This document shows, piece after piece, positions 9,399 to 21,562 of a stretch of 64,000 nucleotides of DNA. The notes under the pieces were generated by a model. The model made no database searches, was not told the DNA's origin, and saw only the letters and a program-made list of their open reading frames with translations. The DNA comes from Agrococcus pavilionensis RW1 (GTDB lineage: Bacteria > Actinomycetota > Actinomycetes > Actinomycetales > Microbacteriaceae), in NCBI RefSeq assembly GCF_000400485.1, contig NZ_ASHR01000028.1, forward strand, positions 1-64,000, written 5' to 3'. The position numbers were made by a program, and so were the translations under genes. How positions within the stretch are numbered: position 1 is the stretch's first letter; each line of letters starts with the position of its first letter.

Positions 9399-9470
9399 CT
9401 AGGCGGCGACGCGCGCGGGGCGGACGCGGAGGGCGGGGGCGGCAGCGATCGCGGTGGTCGTCGTGCTCAT
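9399..9470 (-). CDS. 23-aa putative leader peptide upstream of the ABC exporter
   Basis: A 24-codon ORF from ATG to TAG encoding a peptide that begins MSTTTTAIAAAP and ends RVRPARVAA. It has AGGAGG 5 nt before its ATG, a better ribosome site than many genes here, and lies about 40 nt downstream of a recognisable promoter. The 137 nt between its stop and the exporter contain a GCGTCA-N7-TGACGC hairpin (9338-9356). The layout fits an attenuation leader, as known for some antibiotic-responsive ABC genes. Translation and regulatory role are inferred, not shown. Confidence 0.45.
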   Translation of the reverse strand: MSTTTTAIAAAPALRVRPARVAA

Positions 9471-9518
9471 GGCATCCTCCTGGCGTCGGCAGCACCCGGT
9501 CGGTGCAGACAGCCTTCA

Positions 9519-9548
9519 ATCCTAAGCAGACTCACAGCGGCGTGTCTA
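9519..9548 (-). promoter_or_regulatory. Promoter of the leader ORF/ABC exporter transcript
   Basis: On the minus strand, -35 TAGACA (9543-9548) and -10 TAGGAT (9519-9524) are separated by 18 nt. The -35 overlaps the stop codon of the upstream P-loop kinase gene. A start near 9512 would leave about 40 nt of leader before the 23-aa ORF. Confidence 0.55.
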
Positions 9549-10139
9549 CCGCTGATCGGCGTTTCCCGATGACGTCGCGTCGCGCGCACCGGGACCGAGC
9601 GCGTCGAGCAGCGCGTCCGCGTCGGCGGGGGTGCTGAGCAGCAGCACGGGCGGCTTCGTCGCGTCGGCATGCCAGGCCCGCATCCGCGCGCGCTTCGAGC
9701 GCCACGAGCGGAAGTGCCAGACGAGGATGGAGTCGCGGGAGAGCACGGCGCGGACGGTCTCGACGTTGCCGTTGCACACGAGCTCGCGCGTCCGCACGCG
9801 CCGGAGCGTGCGGCGCAGCAGCCGCGCGAGCGACACGAGCCGCGGGTAGTCGAGGCCGACGATCACGTCGACCCGCGCGAGCGCCGCCTCGTTGTGGATG
9901 CCGTAGACGGTGTCGGCGACGTACGCCTCGCGCTCGAGCACCGGCAGCACGCGAGCGTCGAGCTCCGGGCGCGGCGGCTGCACCCAGCCCGGATCCCAGC
10001 AGAGCTCGTCCATGAGCACGACCGGCAGGCCGAGCCGCTCGCCGAGCGCGGTGGCGAGCGTCGACTTGCCTGAGCCGGTCGCGCCGAAGCACAGCACGCG
10101 GCGGGCGCGACGCACGTCGTCGATCGTGCCGGCGCTCAT
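9546..10139 (-). CDS. P-loop nucleoside/adenylate-kinase-like protein (topology-modulation/FlaR type)
   Basis: 197 aa, cytoplasmic. Walker [10 protein letters not shown] lies near residue 20, followed by [18 protein letters not shown], typical of small P-loop kinases annotated as adenylate kinase or DNA topology modulation protein. A conserved tail with [11 protein letters not shown] fits that family. Acceptor substrate unknown. The ATG at 10139 is the first in-frame start giving a normal N-terminus; longer frames upstream run into repeat DNA. Its stop abuts the promoter of the exporter leader. Confidence 0.75.
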   Translation of the reverse strand: MSAGTIDDVRRARRVLCFGATGSGKSTLATALGERLGLPVVLMDELCWDPGWVQPPRPELDARVLPVLEREAYVADTVYGIHNEAALARVDVIVGLDYPRLVSLARLLRRTLRRVRTRELVCNGNVETVRAVLSRDSILVWHFRSWRSKRARMRAWHADATKPPVLLLSTPADADALLDALGPGARDATSSGNADQR

Positions 10140-10160
10140 GCGGGCGAGGCTACCGGCACG

Positions 10161-10234
10161 CGCCGAGCGGTGCGGATGCGCCCGAGCGGGGCGGGCGTGC
10201 CGGCCCCGGTCGGGCGCGACCGCCCCCGTCGGCG
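10161..10234. repeat. Intergenic palindromic repeat, family 2, copy A
   Basis: Contains GCGCCCGAGCGGGGCGGGCG followed by TGCCGGCCCCGGTCGGGCGC, an imperfect inverted repeat. Related copies lie at 16626-16683, 47555-47616 and 48638-48714. This copy lies between purH (upstream on the minus strand) and the kinase start, where it could end purH transcription. Confidence 0.75.
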
Positions 10235-10257
10235 AGGCGGGCGGCGAGGCCGCGCCT

Positions 10258-11979
10258 TCAATGCGCGAAGTGGCGCTCGCCCGTGAAGTACATCGTGATG
10301 CCGGCGGCGGTCGCCGCGGCGATGACCTCCTCGTCGCGCACGGAGCCGCCCGGCTGCACGACCGCGCGCACGCCCGCGTCGAGCAGCACCTGGAGGCCGT
10401 CCGCGAACGGGAAGAACGCATCGGAGGCCGCGACCGAGCCGGCGGCCCGCTCCCCCGCGCGCGAGACGGCGAGCGCGCACGAGTCGACCCGGTTGACCTG
10501 ACCCATGCCGACGCCGACGGAGGCGAGCCCCGCGGCGAGCAGGATGGCGTTCGACTTCACCGAGCGCACGGCGCGCCAGGCGAACTCGAGGTCGGCGAGC
10601 ACGTCGTCGGCCACGTGCGAGCCGGCGACCCGTCGCCACGTGTGCGACGAGAAGCCATCGAACGTGTCGGGCTGCTGCACGAGCACGCCGCCCGAGACCT
10701 GCCGCAGCTCGGAGCCCTCGCGCGCGTAGCCCTCCGGCAGGCGCAGCAGCCGGATGCTCTTCTTCGCGGTGAGCAGCTCGAGCGCCTCGGGCTCGAAGTC
10801 GGGCGCGACGACGACCTCGGTGAAGATGTCCTTCACCGTCTCGGCCATCGCGCGCGTGACGGTGCGGTTCGCGGCGATGACGCCGCCGAAGGCCGAGACC
10901 GGGTCGCACGCGTGCGCGCGCTCGTGCGCCGAGGCGATCGCGTCGGCCGCGCCGGGCGCCGCGATCGCGATGCCGCACGGGTTCGCGTGCTTGATGATCG
11001 CGACCGCCGGCTCGACGAAGTCGTACGCCGCCCGCAGCGCCGCATCGGCGTCGACGTAGTTGTTGAACGACATCGGCTTGCCGTGCAGCAGCTCGGCCTG
11101 CGTGATGCCGCGGCCGCCGGGCAGCGCGAACAGGCCGGCCTGCTGGTGGCTGTTCTCGCCGTAGCGCAGCCCCTGCACGAGGCTCGCGGCGCCGACCGCG
11201 CGCAGCAGCCCGCTCGCGCTCGAGGTGTCGGCGGCGGATGCGTCGGCCGGCTCGGGCGCGCCCGTCGCGGCTGCCGGGGCGGCCAGCGCCGCGCTCGCAG
11301 CGGGCGCCTCGGCGGCGGAGGCCGCCGCGGGCGCCGCCGCGGCCGGCTCGTCCACCGGCTCGCCCGCGAACCAGCGCGCGACCGCGCGGTCGTAGGCGGC
11401 GGTGTGGGCGAACGCGTCGCGCGCGAGCGCGCGCCGCTGCATGAGGTTCAGGCCCGTGCCGGCGGCCTTCGCGATGAGCGGGTAGACGCGCGGGTCGGTC
11501 ACGATCGCGACGTTCGCGTGGTTCTTCGCCGACGCCCGCACCAGCGCCGGCCCGCCGATGTCGATCTGCTCGACGATGTCGGCATCGGCCGCGCCCGACC
11601 GCACGGTCTCGACGAACGGGTAGAGGTTGACGACGACGAGCTCGAACGGCGCGATGCCGAGCTCGGCGAGCTGCGCCTCGTGGTGCTCGAGCCGCAGGTC
11701 GGCGAGCAGGCCGGCGTGGATCGCGGGGTGCAGCGTCTTGACGCGGCCGTCGAGCGCCTCGGCGAAGCCGGTGACCGACGCGACCTCCGTCACGGGCAGG
11801 CCCGCGCCGGCGAGCAGCTTCGCGGTCGAGCCGGTCGAGACCAGCTCGACGCCCGCCTCCGCGAGCGCCGCGCCGAGCTCGACGATGCCGGTCTTGTCGC
11901 TCACCGAGAGCAGCGCGCGCCGGAAGGGCACCGCGTCGCGCTCGCGGTAGAGGCTGGGGTCGTGCTGCGGTCCGCTCAC
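10258..11979 (-). CDS. purH: Bifunctional AICAR formyltransferase/IMP cyclohydrolase
   Basis: 573 aa. Catalyses the last two steps of de novo IMP synthesis: formylation of AICAR with 10-formyl-THF, then ring closure. The N-terminal MGS-like cyclohydrolase domain (about 1-205) has SVSDKTG and GGRVKTLHP-type motifs; the AICAR formyltransferase domain (about 258-573) has [15 protein letters not shown] and the C-terminal [10 protein letters not shown]. Between them, residues about 208-257 are a low-complexity Ala/Pro insert not found in ordinary PurH. The GTG start has GGAGGAA upstream and overlaps the purN stop by 4 nt (GTGA), so the two are translationally coupled. Confidence 0.97.
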   Translation of the reverse strand: MSGPQHDPSLYRERDAVPFRRALLSVSDKTGIVELGAALAEAGVELVSTGSTAKLLAGAGLPVTEVASVTGFAEALDGRVKTLHPAIHAGLLADLRLEHHEAQLAELGIAPFELVVVNLYPFVETVRSGAADADIVEQIDIGGPALVRASAKNHANVAIVTDPRVYPLIAKAAGTGLNLMQRRALARDAFAHTAAYDRAVARWFAGEPVDEPAAAAPAAASAAEAPAASAALAAPAAATGAPEPADASAADTSSASGLLRAVGAASLVQGLRYGENSHQQAGLFALPGGRGITQAELLHGKPMSFNNYVDADAALRAAYDFVEPAVAIIKHANPCGIAIAAPGAADAIASAHERAHACDPVSAFGGVIAANRTVTRAMAETVKDIFTEVVVAPDFEPEALELLTAKKSIRLLRLPEGYAREGSELRQVSGGVLVQQPDTFDGFSSHTWRRVAGSHVADDVLADLEFAWRAVRSVKSNAILLAAGLASVGVGMGQVNRVDSCALAVSRAGERAAGSVAASDAFFPFADGLQVLLDAGVRAVVQPGGSVRDEEVIAAATAAGITMYFTGERHFAH

Positions 11980-12605
11980 TTGGCTTCCTCCGGTGCGGTG
12001 TCGGGCTGGTCGAGCCGGTGCTCGAGGCCGTGGTCGGCGAGGTCGATCGAGCCGTCGGCGATGCCCGCGAGCACCTCGGCGAGCAGCTCGCGCTCGACGA
12101 GCTTGATGCGCTCGTGGAGCGTCGCCTCGGTGTCGCCCTCGAGCACGGGCACGCGCTGCTGGGCGAGGATCGGGCCGGTGTCGACGCCGCTGTCGACGAT
12201 GATGACGCTCGCGCCGGTCTCGGTGACGCCCGCCGCGAGCGCGTCGCGCACGCCGTGCGCGCCGGGGAACTCGGGCAGGAACGCGGGATGCGTGTTGAGC
12301 AGCGCCGGCTCGAAGCGCGAGACCGCCTCGGCCGAGAGCAGCCGCATGAAGCCCGAGAGCACCACGAGGTCGGGCTCGAACGCCTCGACGCGCTCGGCGA
12401 TGCGATCGCTCCAGGCCTCGCGCGGCGGGGCGAACGGCTCGACGAAGGTCGGGATGCCGGCGGCGCGCGCGATCTCGATGCCGCCGCACTCGCGGTCGGC
12501 GCCGACGGCGATCACCTCGACAGCGACGCGCCCGGAGCGAGCACGATCGAGCAGGTCGGCGAAGTTGCTGCCGCTCCCGGAGACGAGGACGACGACGCGG
12601 AGCAC
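11976..12605 (-). CDS. purN: Phosphoribosylglycinamide formyltransferase
   Basis: 209 aa. Transfers a formyl group from 10-formyl-THF to GAR, the third step of purine synthesis. Visible motifs: [10 protein letters not shown] at the N-terminus (phosphate binding), LSGFMRLL, the catalytic Asn-His region [14 protein letters not shown], and the Asp-containing [13 protein letters not shown]. Length is normal. The GTG at 12605 is the best start (GGAGG only 2 nt away), with no better in-frame ATG. It lies 10 nt after the DUF6350 gene and overlaps purH by 4 nt, forming a DUF6350-purN-purH unit seen in related actinobacteria. Confidence 0.95.
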   Translation of the reverse strand: MLRVVVLVSGSGSNFADLLDRARSGRVAVEVIAVGADRECGGIEIARAAGIPTFVEPFAPPREAWSDRIAERVEAFEPDLVVLSGFMRLLSAEAVSRFEPALLNTHPAFLPEFPGAHGVRDALAAGVTETGASVIIVDSGVDTGPILAQQRVPVLEGDTEATLHERIKLVERELLAEVLAGIADGSIDLADHGLEHRLDQPDTAPEEAK

Positions 12606-12615
12606 GCCCTCCAGC

Positions 12616-14253
12616 CTACCGAGGGTGCTCGTCGCCGTCGGCAGTCGGGTCCGGATGCGCTGCGTCGCGCTCGTGCGCCGGCTCGGCGCCGTCGTCGGTC
12701 GCCGGGGTGCCCCCCGCGGGCGCCTCGACGGGATCGACGGCTTGCGTCGCCGCCCGGTCCTCCATCGAGACGGCGACGACCGGCGAGGTCTCCTGCGGCG
12801 CGTCGGGCACCGGTGCTCCAGCCACCGGCTCGACCCGTCCCGGCTCGACCGGTCCCGGCTCGGCCGGCGCGGGCTCGACGGGCGTCGGCGCTGCGACCGC
12901 GGGCTCCGCGACCGGCGCGACCGGCCGGGTCTCCTGCGCGTCGGCGTCCGCGTCGCCCGTGGACGCATCCGCACCGTCGTTGCCCGCGCGGAGGCCGAGC
13001 ACCTCGCGGATCGTCGAGCCCTCGCCCTCCCGCGCGAGCGAGCCGAGGCCGCGGCCGCCCACCACGAGGCCGATCAGGAGGCCGACGCCCACCTCGAGCG
13101 CGCCCCACGCGGCGACGAGCACCGCGTCGGGCCCCGCCTCGGCGAGCCGGCCGGGCCCGATCGAGCCGCTCGAGAGCATCGCGGCGAGGCCGAGCAGCGC
13201 GCCGGCGAGCACGCCGCCACCGATGCCGGCGATCGCGAGCTCCCACCAGTGCACGGGGCGCGCGGCGGTGCCTGCGAGGATCGTCTGCCGCGCGAGCGCG
13301 CCGACCACGACCGCCGCGACGACCGGGAGCGCGACGACGGCGAGCATCCACGGCGCCGCCTCGGGGTCGATCGCCGACAGCAGCGGCATCGCGGGGATCG
13401 GGCCGAGGTCGGTGCTGAGCGGCGAGACGTGCGAGCCGGTGCCGATCATGAAGCCCGGCCCGACCGCCCACGCCGCGGCCCACACGATCGCGACGGGTGC
13501 GAGCACGAGCTGCAGCAGGAAGAGCACGAAGGCGCCGAGGTGCGTGACCTGCAGCGACTCCATCACGAGCAGGCCGTCGGCGAAGCGCGCGAAGAGGCCG
13601 ACGCCGAGCACGAGGCCGCCGACGCCGAGCACCGCGACCGCGCCGCCCGCGCCCGTGCGGAGGGCGGCGCGGATCGGGCGCATCCAGCGGTCCTCGATCG
13701 TGAGCGCGCGCGCAGCCGCGTCGAGCCAGTCGTGGCCGTGGACGCGCACGATGGCGGCGACCATGCCGACGAGGGCGACGAGCGCGGGCAGCGCGAAGGC
13801 CTGCGCGAGGTCGGGGGATGCGACGGGGTGCTGGGCGCTCACGGCCGCGAGCAGGCCGACGGCACCGGTCGCGAGCGCGCCGCTCGCGGTCGCGATGCCC
13901 GCGTCGAGCATCGGCAGCTCGGCGAGCCGGCGGCCGCTGCGCCAGTGGAGCCAGAGCGTGAGGAGGCCGATGCCCCACGCGCCGAGCGTGATCGCGAAGG
14001 GCCGGCTCGCCGCCTCGATGCCGACCGCGATGACCGCGTCGCGGCCGAGCTCGAGCGAGAGGTCGACGCCGTGGCCGACGAGCCACGCGTCGGCGGCGAT
14101 GCGCCAGTGCACGAGCGGGTCGCCGGCGAAGCCCTGGTCGACGCCCCAGACGGCGAGCAGCACGAGCGCGCACAGCACGAGGCCCACCGCTGCGATGGCG
14201 GCGGACTCGACTGCCTGGCCGATCCCGGCCCACACGCGACGCACGGCTGGCAC
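12616..14253 (-). CDS. DUF6350-type polytopic membrane protein
   Basis: 545 aa. Residues 1 to about 400 hold some ten hydrophobic segments with short loops; the last ~130 residues are a Pro/Glu/Ala-rich acidic cytoplasmic tail. The order membrane protein-purN-purH is the usual context of DUF6350 proteins in Actinomycetales; PerM-like roles in division have been suggested for relatives, but nothing in the sequence proves this. The GTG at 14253 (VPAVRRVW) is the likely start, with GTG at 14244 an alternative; the longer frame to 14406 overlaps the divergent icd start and is rejected. Confidence 0.75.
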   Translation of the reverse strand: MPAVRRVWAGIGQAVESAAIAAVGLVLCALVLLAVWGVDQGFAGDPLVHWRIAADAWLVGHGVDLSLELGRDAVIAVGIEAASRPFAITLGAWGIGLLTLWLHWRSGRRLAELPMLDAGIATASGALATGAVGLLAAVSAQHPVASPDLAQAFALPALVALVGMVAAIVRVHGHDWLDAAARALTIEDRWMRPIRAALRTGAGGAVAVLGVGGLVLGVGLFARFADGLLVMESLQVTHLGAFVLFLLQLVLAPVAIVWAAAWAVGPGFMIGTGSHVSPLSTDLGPIPAMPLLSAIDPEAAPWMLAVVALPVVAAVVVGALARQTILAGTAARPVHWWELAIAGIGGGVLAGALLGLAAMLSSGSIGPGRLAEAGPDAVLVAAWGALEVGVGLLIGLVVGGRGLGSLAREGEGSTIREVLGLRAGNDGADASTGDADADAQETRPVAPVAEPAVAAPTPVEPAPAEPGPVEPGRVEPVAGAPVPDAPQETSPVVAVSMEDRAATQAVDPVEAPAGGTPATDDGAEPAHERDAAHPDPTADGDEHPR

Positions 14254-14314
14254 CCTACCGACGCATCCGGCCCGAGCCCCGCCGCCGCGCGGCGGACGGG
14301 CACGCTCGCGGTAG

Positions 14315-16612
<2,298 letters not shown>

Positions 16613-16625
16613 CGCGAGACCGACG

Positions 16626-16683
16626 GGGGCGGATGCGCCCGAGCGGGCCGGGCACGCCGGCCCCGCTCGGGCGCATCCGCCCC
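16626..16683. terminator. Bidirectional terminator made of family 2 palindrome, copy B
   Basis: GGGGCGGATGCGCCCGAGCGGG (split here as GGGGCGGATG + CGCCCGAGCGGG) returns as its reverse complement, giving a stem of over 22 bp with one bulged C and a short GCACG loop. It sits in the 100-nt gap between icd and the convergent MBL-fold gene. No T-run follows, as is common for terminators in this GC range. Confidence 0.8.
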
Positions 16684-16711
16684 TCTCGCTCGTGCCCGTC
16701 CGGGCGCGCCC

Positions 16712-17524
16712 TCAGGTCAGGTCGTCGTGCACGCCCGTCACCCAGTCGATGTGGCGCTGGGCGCTGCGGGCGATCGCCTCCGGCCCGTCCTCGACGACCT
16801 GCCCGGGGATGTTGCCGTAGACGCGGCGGAACCGCAGCCCGACCGCCTGCTCCGCGAGCCGGCGCACGACGCCCGCTGAGAGCGGGATGTTGTTCGGGTA
16901 CGAGCGCATGAACGCGACGCTGCGCCGGTCGGGCTTCGGCTGCATCGTGTCGCCCGCGAGCAGCGAGCCCTCGCCGCCGCTCCCCCGCGCCCACTCGATG
17001 ACGGCGGCGCCGGGGAAGTGACCGCCGAAGCGGATGAGCCGCACGCCCGGCAGCAGCTCGACCTCCCCGTCCCACAGGTCGATGCGCTCGTGGCGGCGGG
17101 CGATCCAGGATGCGTCGCGCTCGTTCACGAGCACGCGCGCGTCGAGCGCGTCCGCCCACGCGCACTGCACGCTGAACATGTGCGGGTGGGAGGCGGCGAC
17201 GAACGCGAGCCCGCCGAGCTCGTGCACCTGCTCGACTGCGTCGTCGGTGATCGTGCCGAGCGGATCCCACAGCACGTTGCCCGCGTCGGTCTGCACGAGG
17301 ATCGAGCGCTGGCCGATGCCGACGGCGGGATCCGACGTGAGCGCCCACGCGCCGGGCTCGAGCTCGACGACGTCGATGTGCATGCCGTCGGCCAGCTGCT
17401 CCTCGACGCTCGTCCAGATCTGCCCGTGCAGCGGCACCCACTGCCGCTCGTCGGCGCAGATGCGGCAGGTCTCGGGCAGCGGCTCGGCGGTCTCGACGCC
17501 GCACGTCGCGCAGAGGATCGTCAT
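16712..17524 (-). CDS. MBL-fold metallo-hydrolase-like protein with N-terminal zinc-ribbon-like Cys pairs
   Basis: 270 aa. Residues 1-25 carry CATCG and CRIC pairs, which look like a small zinc ribbon. The body has a metallo-beta-lactamase layout: SHPHMFS at the first metal motif, GGHFPGAAV with a metal-ligand His, and LLAGDTMQ with the bridging Asp. The first motif is HPHMFS rather than the usual HxHxDH, so the second-metal ligands Asp-His are missing and activity may differ. ATG at 17524 is chosen; the GTG 15 nt upstream is an alternative. No Shine-Dalgarno is visible. Substrate unknown. Confidence 0.75.
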   Translation of the reverse strand: MTILCATCGVETAEPLPETCRICADERQWVPLHGQIWTSVEEQLADGMHIDVVELEPGAWALTSDPAVGIGQRSILVQTDAGNVLWDPLGTITDDAVEQVHELGGLAFVAASHPHMFSVQCAWADALDARVLVNERDASWIARRHERIDLWDGEVELLPGVRLIRFGGHFPGAAVIEWARGSGGEGSLLAGDTMQPKPDRRSVAFMRSYPNNIPLSAGVVRRLAEQAVGLRFRRVYGNIPGQVVEDGPEAIARSAQRHIDWVTGVHDDLT

Positions 17525-17593
17525 GCTGACACTCTGCACCGCGTCCGTGCTCGGCGCGAGCGCGGGCCGTCGCGCGCGGGGCGCGAGGCGTCG

Positions 17594-17782
17594 TCAGTCG
17601 ACGTCGGGCTTCGCCGCCTGGTCGTCGGCCGCCTCGTCCTCCTCCGGCTCGAACGTCGACTCCTCGTCGGTCGTCGTCGCGCCGAGGCCGTCGGGGTTCG
17701 CGGGGATCGTGCCGTCGTCGCCGAGCCCGCCGGGCTTCTTGGTGCCCTCGTCGTCGTGCTCGCTGCTCGCGTCGTGATGCAT
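17594..17782 (-). CDS. Small acidic hypothetical protein
   Basis: 62 aa, highly acidic (Asp/Glu-rich, starts MHHDASSEHDDEGT and ends AAKPDVD), with no membrane segment or signal; probably disordered. The ATG at 17782 follows GAGGAGG at 6 nt, an excellent ribosome site that supports real translation. It sits alone downstream of the sucCD terminator. No function recognised. Confidence 0.6.
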   Translation of the reverse strand: MHHDASSEHDDEGTKKPGGLGDDGTIPANPDGLGATTTDEESTFEPEEDEAADDQAAKPDVD

Positions 17783-17848
17783 GGCTGCCTCCTCGAGTCG
17801 TGCAGCCACCCTAGACGGCGCGCCCGAGCGGTGCCCGAGAACGCGGAA

Positions 17849-17872
17849 GCGCCCCGGCCGCAGCCGGGGCGC
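17849..17872 (-). terminator. Intrinsic terminator of sucCD
   Basis: GCGCCCCGGC-CGCA-GCCGGGGCGC is a perfect 10-bp stem with a tetraloop, 17 nt after the sucD stop codon on the minus strand. Confidence 0.85.
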
Positions 17873-17888
17873 TCCGCGAGCGCTCACG

Positions 17889-18788
17889 TCAGAGCGACTC
17901 GATGACCTCGCGCATGAGGCGAGCGGTCTCGGAGGGCGTCTTGCCGACCTTGACGCCGGCCGCCTCGAGCGCGACCTGCTTCGCCTCGGCGGTGCCCGAC
18001 GAGCCCGAGACGATCGCGCCGGCGTGGCCCATCGTCTTGCCCTCGGGAGCCGTGAAGCCGGCGACGTAGCCGACGACGGGCTTCGTCACGTTGGCCTTGA
18101 TGAAGTCGGCCGCGCGCTCCTCGGCGTCGCCGCCAATCTCGCCGATCATGACGATCGCCTTCGTCTCGGGGTCGGCCTCGAAGGCCTCGAGCGCGTCGAT
18201 GTGCGTCGTGCCGATGATCGGGTCGCCGCCGATGCCGATGGCGGTCGAGAAGCCGATGTCGCGCAGCTCGAACATCATCTGGTAGGTCAGCGTGCCCGAC
18301 TTCGAGACGAGGCCGATCGGGCCCTTCCCGGTGATGTTCGCGGGCGTGATGCCCACGAGCGACTCCTCGGGCGTGATGATGCCGGGGCAGTTCGGGCCGA
18401 TGATGCGCGTCGTGCCCTTGGCCTTCGCGTGCGCCCAGAACTCGGCCGAGTCCTGCACGGGGATGCCCTCGGTGATGACGACGAGCAGGCCGATGCCCGC
18501 GTCGACGGCCTCGATGACGGCGTCCTTCGCGAAGGCCGGCGGCACGAAGACGATCGACGTGTCGGCGCCCGTCTCGGCCATCGCCTCGGCGACGGAGCCG
18601 AAGACCGGCAGCTCGACGGCGGAGCCGTCCTGCGCCGTGTGCGAGACGGTCGTGCCGGCCTTGCGCGCGTTGACGCCGCCGACGACCTGGGTGCCGGCCG
18701 CGAGCATGCGGGCGGTGTGCTTCGAGCCCTCGCCGCCGGTGATGCCCTGGACGATGACCTTGCTGTCCTTGTTGAGGTAGATCGACAT
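17889..18788 (-). CDS. sucD: Succinate-CoA ligase alpha subunit
   Basis: 299 aa. With SucC converts succinyl-CoA to succinate with substrate-level phosphorylation. The CoA-binding Rossmann domain starts [18 protein letters not shown]; the active-site phosphohistidine lies in the C-terminal GHAGAIVSG motif, and IGPNCPGII is also family-typical. Start ATG lies 14 nt after the sucC stop with GGAGA in the gap. The pair ends at a perfect hairpin. Confidence 0.97.
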   Translation of the reverse strand: MSIYLNKDSKVIVQGITGGEGSKHTARMLAAGTQVVGGVNARKAGTTVSHTAQDGSAVELPVFGSVAEAMAETGADTSIVFVPPAFAKDAVIEAVDAGIGLLVVITEGIPVQDSAEFWAHAKAKGTTRIIGPNCPGIITPEESLVGITPANITGKGPIGLVSKSGTLTYQMMFELRDIGFSTAIGIGGDPIIGTTHIDALEAFEADPETKAIVMIGEIGGDAEERAADFIKANVTKPVVGYVAGFTAPEGKTMGHAGAIVSGSSGTAEAKQVALEAAGVKVGKTPSETARLMREVIESL

Positions 18789-18802
18789 CTCTTCTGTATC
18801 TC

Positions 18803-19969
18803 CTAGGCCGCAGCCAGCTCGGCGGCCTTGTCGGCGGCCTCGTCCATCGTCTCGACGACGGTCACGAGCGGGTGGTTGGCGTCGGCGAGGATCCGCCGAC
18901 CCTCCTCGACGTTGTTGCCGTCGAGCCGCACGACGAGCGGCTTCGAGGCCTCGTCGCCGAGGATCTCGAGCGCCTTGACGATGCCGTTCGCGACCTCGTC
19001 GCACGCGGTGATGCCGCCGAAGACGTTGACGAAGACGCTCTTGACGTCCTCGTCGTTCAGGATGACGTCGAGGCCGGCGGCCATGACCTGCGCGGAGGCG
19101 CCGCCGCCGATGTCGAGGAAGTTGGCGGGCTTCACGCCGCCGTGGCGCTCGCCCGCGTAGGCGACGACGTCGAGCGTCGACATGACGAGGCCCGCCCCGT
19201 TGCCGATGATGCCGACCTGGCCGTCGAGCTTGACGTAGTTGAGGTCGGCCGCCTTGGCCTTCGCCTCGAGCGGGTTCGTCGCGGCCTTGTCCTCGAGCTG
19301 CGCGTGCGCCTCGTGCCGGAACTCCGCGTTCTCGTCGAGCGTGATCTTGCCGTCGAGCGCGATGACGTCGCCGCCCTCGGTGAGCACGAGCGGGTTGACC
19401 TCGACGAGCGTCGCGTCCTCGCCGGTGAAGACGCCATACAGCTTGACGATGACGGGCGCGACCTTCGCGACGAGCTCCTCGGGGAAGCTCGCGGCGCGCA
19501 CGATCTCCTCGGCCTTCGCCTGGTCGATGCCGGTCGACGGGTCGACCTCGACCTTCGCGAGCGCCTCGGGGCGCTCCTCGGCGAGCTGCTCGATCTCCAT
19601 GCCGCCCTCGTACGAGCACATCGCGAGGTACGAGCGGTTGGCGCGGTCGAGCAGCACCGAGAAGTAGTACTCCTCCTTGATGGCGGCGCCCTCGGCGACC
19701 ATCACGCGGTGCACGGTGTGCCCCTTGATGTCGAGGCCCAGGATCGCCTCCGCGGCGGCCTTCGCCTCCTCGGGGCTCTTCGCGAGCTTGACGCCGCCGG
19801 CCTTGCCGCGACCGCCCGTCTTGACCTGCGCCTTCACGACCACGACCCCGCCGCCGAGCTCCGCGGCAGCCGCCTGCGCCTCGTCGGGAGTGTCGGCCGT
19901 GATGCCCCGCAGCACGGGGACCCCGTGCTGCTCGAACAGGTCCCTTGCCTGGTACTCGTACAGATCCAC
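18803..19969 (-). CDS. sucC: Succinate-CoA ligase beta subunit (ADP-forming type)
   Basis: 388 aa. ATP-grasp subunit binding nucleotide and succinate. Starts [18 protein letters not shown]; the Gly-rich [12 protein letters not shown] loop binds phosphate, and [10 protein letters not shown] and NIFGGI-like [13 protein letters not shown] are class motifs. The start is GTG, read as MDLYEY, preceded by GGATGA. A TTGACA lies about 35-40 nt upstream. First gene of the sucCD operon. Confidence 0.97.
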   Translation of the reverse strand: MDLYEYQARDLFEQHGVPVLRGITADTPDEAQAAAAELGGGVVVVKAQVKTGGRGKAGGVKLAKSPEEAKAAAEAILGLDIKGHTVHRVMVAEGAAIKEEYYFSVLLDRANRSYLAMCSYEGGMEIEQLAEERPEALAKVEVDPSTGIDQAKAEEIVRAASFPEELVAKVAPVIVKLYGVFTGEDATLVEVNPLVLTEGGDVIALDGKITLDENAEFRHEAHAQLEDKAATNPLEAKAKAADLNYVKLDGQVGIIGNGAGLVMSTLDVVAYAGERHGGVKPANFLDIGGGASAQVMAAGLDVILNDEDVKSVFVNVFGGITACDEVANGIVKALEILGDEASKPLVVRLDGNNVEEGRRILADANHPLVTVVETMDEAADKAAELAAA

Positions 19970-20156
19970 GCGTCATCCAATCGGTGTGCTGGTGGCGAAT
20001 CGCCGCTGTCAAGCCTAACCCCGCCTCACATGCGCCCCCGTCGCTTTCGGCGTGCCGAAGCCGCTCGCTTCGGCGCGCGGGCGCGGTTGGGCCGAGTGCC
20101 GCCTTGCTTGCGGCGCACTCGACGGCACCGGACGATGGATGCCCGGGAGGACATCC

Positions 20157-20879
20157 ATGGATCCTGCGCTCCAGCGCCGTCCCGACCTGCCGCCGCCGGT
20201 CGGATCGATCGCGTCGAAGCTCAACTGGCTGCGCGCCGGCGTGCTCGGCGCGAACGACGGCATCGTCTCGACGGCAGCGCTCATGGTCGGCGTCGCGAGC
20301 GCCGGCACGTCGCCCGCCGGCGTGCTGACCGCGGGGGTCGCGGCGCTCGTCGCCGGCGCGTTCTCGATGGGCGTCGGCGAGTACGTCTCCGTCTCGTCGC
20401 AGCGCGACAGCGAGCGAGGTGCCATTCGCCGCGAGCAGCAGCACCTCGCCGACAACCCCGAGGGGCAGATCGACCAGCTCGCCCACATGTTCGAGGAGCG
20501 CGGACTCTCGCCCGCGACCGCGCACACCGCGGCGCTCGAGCTGCACGGCAAGGACCCGCTGCGCGCGCACCTCAGCATCGAGTACAACCTCGACCCCGAC
20601 GACCTCAACAACCCGTGGTCGGCGGCGCTCGCCTCCGCCGTCGCCTTCACGATCGGCTCCTTCATCCCGCTGCTCGCGGCGGTGCTCTCCCCCGGTGCGT
20701 GGATGCCGTGGCCGATCGCGATCGCGACCGTCGTCGCCCTGCTCATCACGGGCTTCGTCTCCGCCCGCATCGGCGCCTCGGGCAAGCGCGTCGCGATGTT
20801 CCGCGTGCTGATCGGCGGTATCCTCGCGCTCGCGGCGACCTGGGCGATCGGCGCGCTCGTCGGCACGCCCGTGCACTAG
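20157..20879 (+). CDS. VIT1/CCC1-family membrane transporter (iron/manganese type)
   Basis: 240 aa. Family members export Fe2+/Mn2+ from the cytosol. The first helix carries [23 protein letters not shown], split here by the conserved NDGIVST, and the second [14 protein letters not shown], both typical. A charged cytoplasmic domain (about 75-145) follows with Glu- and His-containing helices, then three more helices to the C-terminus. ATG at 20157 follows GGGAGG. It stands alone, convergent with the response-regulator gene, 8 nt away. Confidence 0.9.
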   Translation: MDPALQRRPDLPPPVGSIASKLNWLRAGVLGANDGIVSTAALMVGVASAGTSPAGVLTAGVAALVAGAFSMGVGEYVSVSSQRDSERGAIRREQQHLADNPEGQIDQLAHMFEERGLSPATAHTAALELHGKDPLRAHLSIEYNLDPDDLNNPWSAALASAVAFTIGSFIPLLAAVLSPGAWMPWPIAIATVVALLITGFVSARIGASGKRVAMFRVLIGGILALAATWAIGALVGTPVH

Positions 20880-20887
20880 CGGCGGCG

Positions 20888-21562
20888 TCAGCGCCGCGGG
20901 CTGTACCGCAGCTCGGGCCGCCCGGTGCCGCCGTACCGCGGCGCGACCTCCGCGCGGCCGTCGAGCACGAGCCGCTCGAGGTAGCGGCGTGCGCTCACGC
21001 GCGACATGCCGAGCCGCTCCGCGAGCTCGGCGGCGCTCACCGTCTCGACCGCGCCCTCGAGCGCGGCTGCCACCCGCTCGAGCGTGAGCTGCGAGCCGGG
21101 CGGCGCCGGGCGCTGCCGATCGGCCGGCTGCAGCATCGCGTCGACGGCGCGCTGGTCGAGCACCGCGGGCCCGAGCGTCTCGGCCCGCTCGATCTCGGCC
21201 CGGATCGCCTCGAGCCGCTCGCGCATGGCCTCGAGGCCGAACGGCTTCACGAGGTAGTGCCGCACGCCGAACGCGCGCGCGGCGCGCACGGTCTCGAGAT
21301 CCCGCGCCGCCGTGACCGCCACGACCTCGCCGGCGAAGCCGCGCGCCCGGGCGACGCGCAGCACCTCGATCCCGGATGCGTCGGGCAGGTGCACGTCGAG
21401 GAGCACGAGGTCGGGGCGGATCGCCTCGATCGCCTCGAGGGCGTCGCGCCCGGTGCCGGCCTGCCCCGCGACCAGGAACGCCCCGTGGCGCTCGATGAAC
21501 CCTCGCGTGACCATCGCGACGGCCCGATCGTCCTCGACGATGAGAGCCCGCAGCGTCCTCAC
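20888..21562 (-). CDS. CitB/DcuR-type response regulator
   Basis: 224 aa. Receiver domain 1-120 with acidic pocket Glu10-Asp11-Asp12, phospho-acceptor Asp56 in LVLLDVHLP and conserved Lys in YLVKPFG; then a linker and a C-terminal winged HTH ([24 protein letters not shown]). This architecture goes with DcuS/CitA-class sensors of carboxylates. The GTG start overlaps the sensor-kinase stop (GTGA), so kinase and regulator are coupled. The probable target is the divergent tctCBA transporter. Confidence 0.9.
   Translation of the reverse strand: MRTLRALIVEDDRAVAMVTRGFIERHGAFLVAGQAGTGRDALEAIEAIRPDLVLLDVHLPDASGIEVLRVARARGFAGEVVAVTAARDLETVRAARAFGVRHYLVKPFGLEAMRERLEAIRAEIERAETLGPAVLDQRAVDAMLQPADRQRPAPPGSQLTLERVAAALEGAVETVSAAELAERLGMSRVSARRYLERLVLDGRAEVAPRYGGTGRPELRYSPRR

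Noticed and set aside
5478-9637. Long plus-strand frames opposite the ABC exporter
   Set aside because: Antisense shadows; the minus-strand frames contain all ABC motifs.
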